Source: Acetobacteraceae bacterium
GTDB taxonomy: Bacteria > Pseudomonadota > Alphaproteobacteria > Acetobacterales > Acetobacteraceae
Direction of reading: 5' to 3'
Length of the DNA: 64,000 nt
Assembly: GCA_947455205.1 (NCBI GenBank)
Contig: CANGNF010000008.1
Span: 82,044 to 146,043, forward strand
Made by a program: the position numbers and the translations under genes. Each line of letters begins with the position of its first letter. Position 1 is the first letter of the stretch. The notes below the pieces were generated by a model. The model did no database searches. It worked only from the letters and a program-made list of their open reading frames with translations, and had not been told where the DNA came from. Shown here piece by piece: positions 26,645 through 37,052 of the stretch.

Positions 26645-28134
26645 GCCACGCGGTCCGGGCCCAGCGGCCGCAGCCGCACACCGGGGCGAAGCTTGGTGTA
26701 CGGGTAGAGCGCCGGGTCGGCGCCGTAGTAGCCCGGCGCCAGCGCCACGATGACCGCCTCGGCGATCGGCTGGAAATCCCCGCGGAAATGGCAGGTGGAT
26801 TTCAGCGCCAGGATCTTCTCGGCGGTCGGCTCCACGCCCACGTGCCGGAACGGCGCCAGGTCCAACGCCTGCATCCGCTTGGTGGTCACCACCACGCGCA
26901 CGCCGCCGGTCTCCAGCACAGCCATCGGCCCAAGGTCCACCGGCCGATTGCCGGAGACGCTGCCGGTGGTGTTGAACTTGCCGGCGCCGAGCGTGACCAC
27001 GCGGAAGGTCGCGGCCAGCGGCGTCACCGGCTCCGGCCCCGTCCGCCCGCCCAGCGCCAGGGTGATGCTGGCGCCCTCGCCGGCCGCATGCGCGGCCTTC
27101 GCGGCCTCGGCGTCGCAGAGGAAGCCCATGACGGCGCCTTCCGCCTTGGCCGCGATCAGCGCCTTCAGCAGGTCCGTGGTGTCGGCATTGCCGCCGCAGC
27201 CCGGGTTGTCCTGCGTGTCCGCGATCACCACCGGCTTGGTCGCCGTGCGGGCGATGGCCATGGCCTGGGCCACGCCTTCCTCCGGGCTCACCATCGCCAC
27301 GGCGAAGTTGGCTTCCTGCAGCACGATCTCGCGCAGCATCGCATCCGCGGCGCGGTCGGCATCGGCCTGGGTCCAGGCATGCGCGATCACGGAGGGACCG
27401 CACCAGTACAGGTCGCTGGGCGGGAAGCCCGCGAGGTAGCTGAGGTTCAGCAGCCCGTCCTCGCAGACCTTGCTGCGCGCCACGATGCCGGCGCTGGGCT
27501 CCACCAGCGTGCACTGGTCGTTCAGCGGAATCAGGAAGGGCGTCTTCCGCAGCGCCCGCCCAGCAGGCCGCCCACGCTCCAGCACCGCTTCCATCGCCTT
27601 CGCCGCGCGCAGCCCGGTCTGCGGCCGGTCCACATGCGGGTAGGTCAGGTAGGCGATCAGCGCGTCGGTGTTCTGCACCATCGCGGGGGTCACGTTGGAA
27701 TGGTAGTCCAGGCTGATCACCACCGGGATCACCTCCCCCACCACCGCGCGCACGCGGCGCAGCAGCTCGCCCTCGCCGTCCTCGAACGGCGCCGAAACCA
27801 TGGCGCCGTGCAGGTCCAGGTAAACCGCGTCCAGCGGCATCGCCTCGCTCAGCCGGCCCACCAGCTCACCGGTGATGCGCTCATAGGCATCCGCGGTCAC
27901 CAGGCCGCCGGCGCCACCGCTGGTCCACAGCAGCGGCACCAGCTCGTGCTTCGCCTCCATGGCCTGCATGAAGCCGCCGAGCGCGAAGCTGGAGCCGCGC
28001 AGCCACTGGAACACATCGGCGCCGCGCACCAGCGGCGGGCGGTCGCGGTGGGTGTTGAAGTAGGCGTAGTCGGTATCCGGCTTCACGAAGCAATTCGTCT
28101 CGTGGTGAAAGCCACCAACGGCTATGCGGGCCAT
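26641..28134 (-). CDS. M81-family metallopeptidase (MlrC/microcystinase-C-like)
   Basis: 497 residues from ATG 28134, preceded by AAGGGGAGGG; the ORF track starts 19 codons upstream. N-terminal RIAVGGFHHETNCFVKPDTD is the family opening. Probable zinc ligands sit in LDLHGAMVSAPFEDGEGELL and ISLDYHSNVTP. IADTQDNPGCGGNADTTDLL and the C-terminal KSTCHFRGDFQPIAE are also conserved in the family. MlrC-type enzymes cleave unusual peptides. Heading a two-gene operon with a Bug protein, it may process an imported amide. Divergent from the RraA-like gene. Confidence 0.87.
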   Translation of the reverse strand: MARIAVGGFHHETNCFVKPDTDYAYFNTHRDRPPLVRGADVFQWLRGSSFALGGFMQAMEAKHELVPLLWTSGGAGGLVTADAYERITGELVGRLSEAMPLDAVYLDLHGAMVSAPFEDGEGELLRRVRAVVGEVIPVVISLDYHSNVTPAMVQNTDALIAYLTYPHVDRPQTGLRAAKAMEAVLERGRPAGRALRKTPFLIPLNDQCTLVEPSAGIVARSKVCEDGLLNLSYLAGFPPSDLYWCGPSVIAHAWTQADADRAADAMLREIVLQEANFAVAMVSPEEGVAQAMAIARTATKPVVIADTQDNPGCGGNADTTDLLKALIAAKAEGAVMGFLCDAEAAKAAHAAGEGASITLALGGRTGPEPVTPLAATFRVVTLGAGKFNTTGSVSGNRPVDLGPMAVLETGGVRVVVTTKRMQALDLAPFRHVGVEPTAEKILALKSTCHFRGDFQPIAEAVIVALAPGYYGADPALYPYTKLRPGVRLRPLGPDRVA

Positions 28135-28205
28135 GCGGCGCCCTCCCCTTGCCTGTCTGCCTCGCAGCATGCCAGCGTGGCACGAAAGCACAAGGAACCG
28201 CCCGC

Positions 28206-28892
28206 ATGCTGCACAACCCGCCGCTGCTGACGCTGCATCGCGGCCACAAGCGCCCCTCGCGCGCCATCATCGAAGCCTTCCGCAACGCCCAGACCGGCCA
28301 TGTCTGCGACGCCATGGACGGCCGCGGCGCGGTGGACTGGCGGATCAAGCCGCTGGCCCCCGAGAACGCCGTGTTCTGCGGCCCCGCCATCACCGCCCAC
28401 GCCTACCCGGCGGACACGGTCGGCATGTTCGGCGCGTTGCATGAGGCCGAGGCCGGCGACGTGATCCTGGTGGCCTGCGACGGCTATACCGGCACGGCCG
28501 TGCTGGGCGACTTGGCCGCGGGCATGATGAAGAACAAGGGCGTCGCCGGCTTCGTCACCGATGGCCTGGCGCGGGACAAGGCGGGCATCCTGGCCACGCG
28601 CCTGCCGGTGTTTGCCATGGGTGTCTCGCCGAACAGCCCCGCGCGCAATGGGCCTGGCGTGGTCGGGCTGCCGATCACCCTGGGTGGCGTCTACGTCCGT
28701 CCCGGCGACATCATCGTGGCCGATGCCGACAGCGTGGTGGTGGTGCCGCAGGACCGTGCCGAGGCGGTGCTGGAAGCCCTGGCCGAAGTGCGCGCCGCCG
28801 AGCTGGTGGCCGAGCAGAAGGTGCGCGAGGGCGCGACCATGACCGGCGGCATGCTGCCGATCATCGCCGCCGCCAAGATCGTGCTGGGCTGA
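28206..28892 (+). CDS. RraA-like/4-hydroxy-4-methyl-2-oxoglutarate aldolase family protein
   Basis: 228 residues from ATG 28206 behind AAGGAACC. Core motif [24 protein letters not shown] supplies the substrate Arg and Asp of the HMG-aldolase/RraA fold. [24 protein letters not shown] is the second conserved block. Members cleave 4-hydroxy-2-oxo acids to pyruvate and an oxo-acid, or act as RNase E inhibitors. The neighbourhood (M81 peptidase, Bug proteins) favours a catabolic aldolase. Confidence 0.83.
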   Translation: MLHNPPLLTLHRGHKRPSRAIIEAFRNAQTGHVCDAMDGRGAVDWRIKPLAPENAVFCGPAITAHAYPADTVGMFGALHEAEAGDVILVACDGYTGTAVLGDLAAGMMKNKGVAGFVTDGLARDKAGILATRLPVFAMGVSPNSPARNGPGVVGLPITLGGVYVRPGDIIVADADSVVVVPQDRAEAVLEALAEVRAAELVAEQKVREGATMTGGMLPIIAAAKIVLG

Positions 28893-28897
28893 GCGCG

Positions 28898-29362
28898 GTG
28901 TCCCGCCCACCCTTCCCGCCCTTCAACGCCGAGACCGCGGCGCAGAAGGCCCGCATGGCCGAGGACGCCTGGAACGGCCGCGACCCCGCCCGCGTGGCGC
29001 TGGCCTATACGGAGCAGAGCCGCTGGCGCAACCGCGCCGAGTTCTTCAGCGGCCGCCCGGCCATCGAGGCCTTCCTGACTCGCAAATGGGCTGGGGAGTT
29101 GGAGTACCGGCTGATCAAGGAAGTCTGGGCTTTCGAGGGCAACCGCATCGCCGTGCGCTTCGCCTATGAATGGCACGACGCCGATGGCCAGTGGTTCCGC
29201 AGCTACGGCAACGAGAACTGGGCGTTTGACGAAGCGGGGCTGATGGCCGAGCGCCATGCCAGCATCAACGACCTGCCGATTGCCGAGAGCGAGCGGAAGT
29301 TCCGCTGGCCGCTCGGCCGCCGGCCGGACGGGCACCCGGGGCTGAGTGATCTCGGGTTGTAG
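28898..29362 (+). CDS. NTF2-like DUF1348 family protein
   Basis: 154 residues from GTG 28898, 5 bp after the aldolase-like gene and probably co-translated with it. [31 protein letters not shown] and [20 protein letters not shown] are the DUF1348 signature, ending [20 protein letters not shown]. Cone-shaped NTF2 folds usually bind or isomerise small molecules; the function of this family is unknown. Confidence 0.85.
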   Translation: MSRPPFPPFNAETAAQKARMAEDAWNGRDPARVALAYTEQSRWRNRAEFFSGRPAIEAFLTRKWAGELEYRLIKEVWAFEGNRIAVRFAYEWHDADGQWFRSYGNENWAFDEAGLMAERHASINDLPIAESERKFRWPLGRRPDGHPGLSDLGL

Positions 29363-29372
29363 GCTGCATCAT

Positions 29373-29391
29373 GGCCGGGCGCGTCCCGGCC
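29373..29391. terminator. Hairpin between convergent genes
   Basis: GGCCGGG (29373-29379) and CCCGGCC (29385-29391), 5-nt loop, 10 bp after the DUF1348 stop. The remaining ~95 bp to the end of the convergent Opp operon show no further clear structure or gene. Confidence 0.45.
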
Positions 29392-29487
29392 CTCGGCGTC
29401 CAAACAACGGCGCTTGTGACTCAGAGCGCGCCGGACCGCCCTGCTTGCCCGGCATGGCGCCGCACCCAACCCGGTGATCGTGCCGCG

Positions 29488-30363
29488 CTACCGCCGCTGG
29501 CTGCGCGGGTCCAAGGCGTCCCGCAGGCCATCGCCTACCAGGTTGAAGGCCAGCACCACCAGGAAGATCGCCACGCCGGGATAGATCGCCATCCACGGCG
29601 CCTGCGTCAAAAAGCGTTGCGCGCTGTTCAGCATGCTGCCCCAGCTCGGGCTCGGCGGCTGCTGGCCAAGGCCGAGGAAGCTCAGCGACGCCTCGGCGAT
29701 GATGGCCTCCGCGATGGAGAGCGTGGCCTGCACCATCAGCGGCGGGATGATGTTGGGCAGCACATGCACCAGCGCCAGGCGCCAGGGCGGGTTGCCCAGG
29801 GCGCGTGCCGCCTCCGCCCAGTCGGTGTTCTTCGCCTCCAGCGCCATGCCGCGCGCCAGCCGCACGAAGACCGGGCTGGCGGTGATGGCGATGGCCAGCA
29901 TCGCGTTCTCCAGCGCCGGGCCGAGGAAGGCCGCCAGCGCGATGGCGAGAATGAGGAACGGCACCGCGAGCATGGCATCGGCCACGCGGCCGATGATCGT
30001 CTCGGTCCAGCCGCCGGAAAGCCCGGCCAGCAGCCCCAGCGGCACGCCGATCAGCGCCGCCAGCGTCACCGCCACCACGCCCGCCATCAGGCTGGCGCGC
30101 GCGCCGTAGATGACGCGCGCCAATACGTCGCGCCCGTTCTCATCCGTGCCGAACCAATGCGCCGCGCTGGGCGCCTTGCGCACCAGGGTCCAGCTGGTCT
30201 GCAACGGGTCGTACGGCGCCAGCAGCGGCGCGAACACCGCGGCGGCGACGAAGGCGGTGACGACCACCAGGCCGAACACCGCCAGCCGATGCCGGAAGAA
30301 CTGCCGCAGCGCGCGGCGAAACGGGCTTTCGGGCGGCGCCACGCGGGCTTGGGTCGCGCTCAT
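29488..30363 (-). CDS. Dipeptide/oligopeptide ABC transporter permease (DppC-like)
   Basis: 291 residues from ATG 30363. FFRHRLAVFGLVVVTAFVAAAV, HWFGTDENGRDVLARVIYGARASL, ADAMLAVPFLILAIALAAFLGP and the EAA loop WAEAARALGNPPWRLALVHVLPNIIPP are standard DppC features. It overlaps the DppB-like stop by four bases and is the last gene of a five-gene operon (34797 to 29488). Confidence 0.92.
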   Translation of the reverse strand: MSATQARVAPPESPFRRALRQFFRHRLAVFGLVVVTAFVAAAVFAPLLAPYDPLQTSWTLVRKAPSAAHWFGTDENGRDVLARVIYGARASLMAGVVAVTLAALIGVPLGLLAGLSGGWTETIIGRVADAMLAVPFLILAIALAAFLGPALENAMLAIAITASPVFVRLARGMALEAKNTDWAEAARALGNPPWRLALVHVLPNIIPPLMVQATLSIAEAIIAEASLSFLGLGQQPPSPSWGSMLNSAQRFLTQAPWMAIYPGVAIFLVVLAFNLVGDGLRDALDPRSQRR

Positions 30364-31307
30364 GCGTGCCTCAGCCGCGGATTGACCAGCAGGTAGATCA
30401 CGTCCGCCAGCAGCGCCAGCAGCACGGTGATGACGGCGACGACCATGACCACGCCCTGCACCACCGGGTAGTCGCGGTTGAACACCGCATCCACGATCAG
30501 CTTGCCAAAGCCGGGGATGGTGAAGATCTGCTCGGTCAGCACAGCGCCCGCCAGCAGGCGGCCGAGTTCGATGGCGCCCAGCGTCACCACCGGCACCAGC
30601 GCGTTGCGCAGCGCGTGCTTCAGCACCACCACGCGCTCCCCCAGCCCCTTGGCGCGGGCGGTGCGGACGTAGTCCTGCGAAAGCGCGTTCAGCATGGCGG
30701 CGCGGGTGTGGCGCATCAGCACGGCGGAGATGGCGTTGCCCAGCACGAAGGCCGGCATGATCGTGGTCTTCAGGCTCTGCCAGGGGTCCTCGAACAGCGG
30801 CACATAGCCGGAGGGCGGCAGCCAGCCGAGGTTCACGCTGACCAGCAGGATCAGCATGATCCCCAGCCAGAAATTCGGCGTGGAGATGCCGGCCAGCGCC
30901 ACCGCGTTCACCAGCACATCCGGCCAGCGGCCCTTGTAGACGGCGGACAGCACGCCCAGCGGCACGCCGATGCAGCAGGCGATGACGAAGGCCATGCCGC
31001 CCAGTTGCAGCGTGACCGGCAGCTTCTGCAGAATCAGCACCGCCACGGGTTCGCGGATGCGCCAGGAAAACCCCAGATCGCCCTGCAACGCCCGCCACAG
31101 CCAGCGCACGTATTGCTCCGGCAGCGGCCTGTCGAGGAACAGCTCCGCCCGGATTTGCGCCAGCACCTGCGGGTCGCCGCGCTCCTCCCCGGCCAGGATC
31201 AGCGCGGGGTCGCCCGGCATCAGCTGCTGCAGCGCGAAGATCAGCACCGAGAGGATCAGCAGCGTCGGGATGATCTGCCCGATGCGGCGCAGCAGCCATA
31301 CCGCCAT
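30360..31307 (-). CDS. Dipeptide/oligopeptide ABC transporter permease (DppB-like)
   Basis: 315 residues from ATG 31307, starting exactly where the binding-protein stop ends. Opening LLRRIGQIIPTLLILSVLIFALQQLMPGDPA and EAA loop YVRTARAKGLGERVVVLKHALRNALVP. The C-terminal VLTEQIFTIPGFGKLIVDAV and LLADVIYLLVNPRLRHA are also characteristic. Inner-membrane half-pore. Confidence 0.92.
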   Translation of the reverse strand: MAVWLLRRIGQIIPTLLILSVLIFALQQLMPGDPALILAGEERGDPQVLAQIRAELFLDRPLPEQYVRWLWRALQGDLGFSWRIREPVAVLILQKLPVTLQLGGMAFVIACCIGVPLGVLSAVYKGRWPDVLVNAVALAGISTPNFWLGIMLILLVSVNLGWLPPSGYVPLFEDPWQSLKTTIMPAFVLGNAISAVLMRHTRAAMLNALSQDYVRTARAKGLGERVVVLKHALRNALVPVVTLGAIELGRLLAGAVLTEQIFTIPGFGKLIVDAVFNRDYPVVQGVVMVVAVITVLLALLADVIYLLVNPRLRHA

Positions 31308-32806
31308 CTATTGCAGCCTCAGCCCCTGCACGCGGACCAGGCCGTCCGGCACGGCGGCGAAGCCCTGCACCCGTGCGCTCATCGCCGGGGTGTTCTTGCG
31401 GTGCCACAGGTAGATGCGCGACACGTCCTGCACCACGGCGATCCGCCACATGCGTTCCAGCAGCGCGCGGCGCTCAGCCACGCCGTTGACCTGGCGCTGC
31501 TGGTTCAGCAGGGCGTCCACCTCGGGGTTGCTGTAGCGGCCGTCATTCTGGGGCGCGCCGGTGTGGATGAAGGTCCAGATGTTGCCATCCGGGTCGGTGC
31601 GGCCGGACCAGCCGAGCAGATAGGTCTCGAACTCACCGCGCGACGCCGCCTGCAGGCTGCTGGCGAACTCCATCGCGTTGATCTTCAGCTCGAAGCCGGC
31701 TTCCGCGACCATGGCCTGGATGACCTCCGCCACCTGGCGCAGGTCCGGGTTGTTCGGCACCGTCATCTCGACCGGCAGCGGCGTGCGCACGCCGGCTTCG
31801 CGCAGCAGCGCCTTGGCGCGCTCCACGTTGCGCGGCTCCGGCCGAATGCCCGGCACGTGGTAGGGGCTGGCCGGCGGCACCGCCTGGCGGGTCGGGCTGT
31901 ACATGCCCTCATACACCACCTGGTTCAGCGCATCGCGGTCGATGGCGAGTTCGAAGGCCTGGCGCACCCTGGGGTCGCGGCCGAAGGGCGTGTTGGCGCG
32001 CGGGCCGTTGCCGATGTTCAACGTGATGCTCTGGTAGCCAAGCTCGTCGCTCAGCACCAGGCGCAGCCGGCTGTTGCGGCGGATGGCCGCGACATCCGAA
32101 GGGCTGACCGTTTCGCTGATCTCGATGGCGCCGGATTGCAGGTTGGCCAGCCGCACCGTGCTGTCCGGTATCGGCAGGTAGGTGATGCGGTTCAGGTGGA
32201 TGCGTGCGGCATCCCAGTAGTCGGGAAAGCGCTCCACCACGATGCGGTCCTGCGCCACGCGCTCGACGAAGCGGAACGGCCCGGCGCAGACCGGACGATT
32301 GCCGAACTGGTTGCCCGCCGCCTCCGCCGCCTTCGGGCTGACGATCATGCCGGCGCGGTCGGTCAGCTGCGACAGGAACGGCGCGAAGGGCTCCTTCAGC
32401 CGGATGCGGACATGGGTGGCGTCAACGACCTCCACGCTCTCCATGCTGTTGATCTCGCCGCGGCGGAAGCTGCCCTGCATGTTGAGGTGGCGGAGCAGGC
32501 TGTACTTCACCGCCTCGGCGTCCATCGCCTCGCCGTCATGGAAGCGCACGCCGGTACGCAGCGTCACCAGCAGCGTCTTCGGGTCCTCCCACGCATGGGC
32601 GGTGGCCAGCTGCGGCACGATCTCCAGCTTCTCGTTGATGTCGAACAGCTTGTCGCACAGCGCCGCGAAGACGATGCGGCCGACATAGGTGCGCGCCAGG
32701 CTGGGATCGAGGATGTCCGGGTCCTCGCGCAGGCCGATCCGCAGGTTGGGCAGCGGTTGCGCCGCCGCCGCGCCGGCCAGCATCATCAGGGCTAGGGCTA
32801 GTCGGA

Positions 32807-32810
<4 letters not shown>
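31308..32810 (-). CDS. Peptide/nickel-type ABC transporter substrate-binding protein
   Basis: 500 residues from ATG 32810, overlapping the previous stop (ATGA). Signal [15 protein letters not shown], then [65 protein letters not shown] and [21 protein letters not shown]. This is a class-C (SBP_bac_5) receptor, able to bind peptides, opines or other larger solutes. The ligand is not predictable. Confidence 0.9.
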
Positions 32811-33837
<1,027 letters not shown>

Positions 33838-33841
<4 letters not shown>

Positions 33842-34797
33842 GCCGCCAATACCTGGTCCAGGGGGGCGCGCCAGCAGGCGGCGCTGTGCCCGGGCGATAC
33901 TTCGGCCAGCGGCGGCGCCTCGTTACAGCGCGCCACGGCAAAGGGGCAGCGCGGGGCGAAGCGACAGCCCGGCGGCAGGTTCAGCGGGTCGGGCACGGTG
34001 CCCTCGATGCTGGCCAGCCGGCCGCCGCCACCCACTAGGCGCGGCGCCGCGCCCAGCAGCCCCACCGTGTAGGGGTGCTGCGGCGTGGCGAAGAGCTGCG
34101 CCGCCGGCGCCGCCTCCACCACGCGGCCGGCATACATCACCGCCACCTGGTCGGCGCGGTCCGCGACCACGCCCAGGTCGTGGGTGATCAGCACCACCGC
34201 CGTCCCGGTCTCCCGCCGCAACTCGTCCAGCAGCGCCATGATCTGCGCCTGCACCGTCACGTCCAGCGCCGTGGTCGGCTCGTCGCACAGCAGCAGCCGG
34301 GGGCGGCAGGCCAGCGCCATGGCGATCATCACCCGCTGGCGCATGCCGCCCGAAAGCTGGTGCGGGTATTGCCGCGCCCGCCGTGCCGCGTCCGGAATAT
34401 GCGCGCGGGAGAGCATCTCCACCGCCGCGTCGAAGGCCGCGCGCGGCGCCAGGCCGCGATGCTTCCGCAGCGCCTCGGCCACCTGCTCCCCAGCAGTGAA
34501 GGCCGGGTTCAGGCTGGTCATCGGTTCCTGGAACACCATGGCCAGGTCGCGGCCACGCTGCGCCTCGCGGGCGTCGCGGCCGTCGAACAGGATGCGGCCG
34601 CCGACCTGGGCGCTGCCGGGCAGCAGGCCCATCACCGCCAGGGCGGTGACGGACTTGCCGCAGCCACTTTCCCCCACCACCGCCAGCATCTCGCCGGGGG
34701 CGACGCGGAAGGAAACGGCCTCCACCGCGCGCACCAGGCCGCGATCGGTGGCGAAGCCAACGGACAGGGAGTCGAGTTCGAGGACCGGGGTGCTCAT
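33838..34797 (-). CDS. Oligopeptide ABC transporter ATP-binding protein (DppD/OppD-like)
   Basis: 319 residues from ATG 34797, first gene of the Opp-type operon. Walker [27 protein letters not shown], signature [18 protein letters not shown], Walker [14 protein letters not shown] and the oligopeptide C-terminal Cys segment [19 protein letters not shown]. Only 44 bp separate it from the end of the Liv-type operon on the same strand, with no clear promoter or terminator, so read-through is possible. Confidence 0.92.
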
Positions 34798-34841
34798 TCC
34801 CCCGGTCCTAGCAAGCCTTGCGCCAGCAAGGCCAGGGGGCG

Positions 34842-35837
34842 CTACAGCTTCACCTTGAACCAGTTGCCCAGCTCACCGATGATTCCGCGGCGGAAGGCCA
34901 GCACGCAGGCGACGAAGATGCCGCCCTGGATGACGGTGACCCAGGCGCCCAGCTCGGCCAGGTAGTTCTGCATGCCCACCACCACGGCGGCGCCGACCAC
35001 CGGGCCGAAGATGGTGCCCAGCCCGCCGACCAGCGTCATCAGCACCACCTCGCCGGACATGGAGAAGTGCACGTCGGTCAGCGTGGCAATGCCGAAGACC
35101 AGCGTCTTGGTCGCCCCGGCCACGCCGGCCAGGCCGCAGGACAGGATGAAGGCCACCAGCTTGTAGTCGTCCGTCCGGTAGCCAAGGCTGGTCGCGCGCG
35201 GCTCGTTCTCGCGGATCGCCTTCATCACCTGGCCGAAGGGGGAATGGATGATCCGGTGGATGGCCATGAAGCCGAACAGGAAGACCACCGCCACGACCCA
35301 GTACATGGCCATGTCGCTCTCCAGCGAAATCACGCCGAACAGCTTGCCGCGCGGGATCGCCTGGATGCCGTCCTCACCGCCGGTGAAGGGCGCCTGGACG
35401 CAGAAGAAGTAGACCATCTGCGCCAGCGCCATGGTGATCATGGCGAAGTAGATGCCCTGCCGCCGGATGGCCAGCCAGCCGCCGATGACACCCAGCCCGG
35501 CGCCGACCAGGCCGCCGGCGATGATGCTGATCTCCGGCGTCAGGCCCATCACCTTGGCGGCGTGCCCGGCGATGTAGCCGCCCATGCCGAAATAGGCGGC
35601 ATGGCCGAAGCTCATCAGCCCGACATAGCCGATCAGCAGGTTGAAGGCGCAGGCGAACAGCGCGAAGCACAGCAGCTTCATCACGAAGACGGGGTAGAGG
35701 AAGAACGGCGCCAGGGCGAGCGCCGCCACCAGCACCAGCAGCGCGATCAGCTGGCTGCCGTTGAAGCCCCAGATCCCCGGCGCCTGCTTGCCGACGACGC
35801 CGGTGGGAATGGCGGTGAGCGTGGTTTCGCTGGCCAT
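34842..35837 (-). CDS. LivM-type ABC transporter permease of the four-receptor operon
   Basis: 331 residues from ATG 35837, 3 bp after the LivH-type gene. CAFNLLIGYVGLMSFGHAAYFGMGGY, FGQVMKAIRENEPRATSLGYR and LMTLVGGLGTIFGPVVGAAVV are canonical LivM blocks. The N-terminal 30 residues (ETTLTAIPTGVVGKQAPG) are a cytoplasmic extension. Last gene of the operon that begins at livG 43549. Confidence 0.92.
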   Translation of the reverse strand: MASETTLTAIPTGVVGKQAPGIWGFNGSQLIALLVLVAALALAPFFLYPVFVMKLLCFALFACAFNLLIGYVGLMSFGHAAYFGMGGYIAGHAAKVMGLTPEISIIAGGLVGAGLGVIGGWLAIRRQGIYFAMITMALAQMVYFFCVQAPFTGGEDGIQAIPRGKLFGVISLESDMAMYWVVAVVFLFGFMAIHRIIHSPFGQVMKAIRENEPRATSLGYRTDDYKLVAFILSCGLAGVAGATKTLVFGIATLTDVHFSMSGEVVLMTLVGGLGTIFGPVVGAAVVVGMQNYLAELGAWVTVIQGGIFVACVLAFRRGIIGELGNWFKVKL

Positions 35838-35840
35838 GGG

Positions 35841-36989
35841 TCAGGCCCTCCCGAACAGGCCGGCGGGACGCGCCAGCAGGACGATAGCCATGATGACGAA
35901 GATGACGGTGGCCGAGGCCTCGGGGTAGTAGACCTTGGTCAACCCCTCGACGATGCCCAGGCCGAAGCCGGTGACGATGGAGCCGAGGATGCTGCCCATG
36001 CCGCCGATGACGACCACGGCGAAGACCACGATGATGAGGTTGCTGCCCATCTGCGGGTTCACCGAGTAGATCGGCGCCGCCAGCACGCCGGCGACGGCCG
36101 CCAGCGCCACGCCGGCGCCATAGGTCAGCGTGATCATGCGCGGCACGTTGATGCCGAAGGCCTGCACCAGTTCGGCGCGCTCCGTCGCCGCGCGCAGGTA
36201 GGCGCCCAGGCGCGTCTTCTCGATGATGAGCCAGGTGGCCAGGCAGAAGATCAGCGCCGCCACCACGACCCAGCCGCGATAGATCGGCATGAACATGAAG
36301 CCGAGGTCCCAGGCGCCCTGCAGCTCCGCGGGGATGCGGTAGGGCAGGCCCGAGGAGCCGAACTTGTTGCGGTAGATGCCTTCGATGATCAGGCCCAGGC
36401 CGAGCGTCAGCAGCAGCCCGTACAGGTGGTCCAGCTTGTACAGCCGGCTGATGAAGACCCGTTCCAGCACCACGCCGTTGACGCCCACCAGCAGCGCGCA
36501 GAGCGGCAGCGCCGCCCAGTAGCCCAGGCCGTTGGGGAACACCCAGGCCAGCACCGCGGCGATCCGCGTCGGCAGGTCCAGGGTGGTGGCGATGACGCTG
36601 GCCAGCGGCCCGATCCCGGGCAGGCTGACCATCAGCCCCGGCAGGAACAGCAGCAGCACCACGCCGAAGGCCAGCGCCCGCATCTGCCGCGAGACCTGGT
36701 ACTTCAGGGTCATCGCGTCCACCAGCCAGAACAGCGGGAACATCAACAGGTAGCCGATGCCCAGGCCGGCATCGTTGTTGGTCCCCATGGCCAGCAGCAT
36801 CCAGGCGGCGAAGGCGCCCATCATGAACTGTGCGCCATGGGTGAAGTTGATGATGTTGAGCAGCCCGAAGATGACCGCCAGCCCCAGCGACAGCATGGCG
36901 TAGAAGGCGCCGTTGATCAGGCCCAGCAGCAGCTGCCCGAACAGCAGCGGCGCGGGCACGCCGAGGTAGGCCTCAATCAGATCGAGCAT
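35841..36989 (-). CDS. LivH-type ABC transporter permease with extra membrane insertion
   Basis: 382 residues, about 80-90 more than a typical LivH. The start FGQLLLGLINGAFYAMLSLG and INFTHGAQFMMGAFAAWMLL is normal. An insertion of roughly residues 68-160 follows (YLLMFPLFWLVDAMTLKYQ, FGVVLLLFLPGLMVSLPGIG) before the usual VERVFISRLYKLDHLYGLLLTL and VFAVVVIGGMGSILGSIVTG. The insertion contains at least one extra hydrophobic pair. Such long LivH forms occur in aromatic-acid-associated Liv systems. It pairs with the LivM-type neighbour. Confidence 0.88.
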   Translation of the reverse strand: MLDLIEAYLGVPAPLLFGQLLLGLINGAFYAMLSLGLAVIFGLLNIINFTHGAQFMMGAFAAWMLLAMGTNNDAGLGIGYLLMFPLFWLVDAMTLKYQVSRQMRALAFGVVLLLFLPGLMVSLPGIGPLASVIATTLDLPTRIAAVLAWVFPNGLGYWAALPLCALLVGVNGVVLERVFISRLYKLDHLYGLLLTLGLGLIIEGIYRNKFGSSGLPYRIPAELQGAWDLGFMFMPIYRGWVVVAALIFCLATWLIIEKTRLGAYLRAATERAELVQAFGINVPRMITLTYGAGVALAAVAGVLAAPIYSVNPQMGSNLIIVVFAVVVIGGMGSILGSIVTGFGLGIVEGLTKVYYPEASATVIFVIMAIVLLARPAGLFGRA

Positions 36990-37020
36990 CGTGCTCCAAC
37001 TCCTTCACCAGTCACGTCGA

Positions 37021-37047
37021 CCGGCCCGGGGGGTTGCCCCGGGCCGG
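37021..37047 (-). other. Intercistronic hairpin between binding-protein array and permeases
   Basis: CCGGCCCGGGG (37021-37031) and CCCCGGGCCGG (37037-37047) form a perfect 11-bp stem with a 5-nt loop, just after the stop of the last binding protein and 32 bp before the LivH-type start. As with the pstS hairpin, this position suits partial termination or 3' protection so that receptors outnumber permeases. Confidence 0.6.
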
Positions 37048-37052
37048 CAGTC

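Noticed and set aside
25703-27514. 603-residue minus-strand ORF appearing to fuse peptidase and Bug domains
   Set aside because: The upstream half is an alternate frame of the M81 gene; the Bug protein starts at ATG 26644 with its own signal peptide.
30366-32795. 809-residue plus-strand ORF
   Set aside because: Shadow over the DppB-like permease and peptide-binding protein genes; no ribosome site or recognisable fold.
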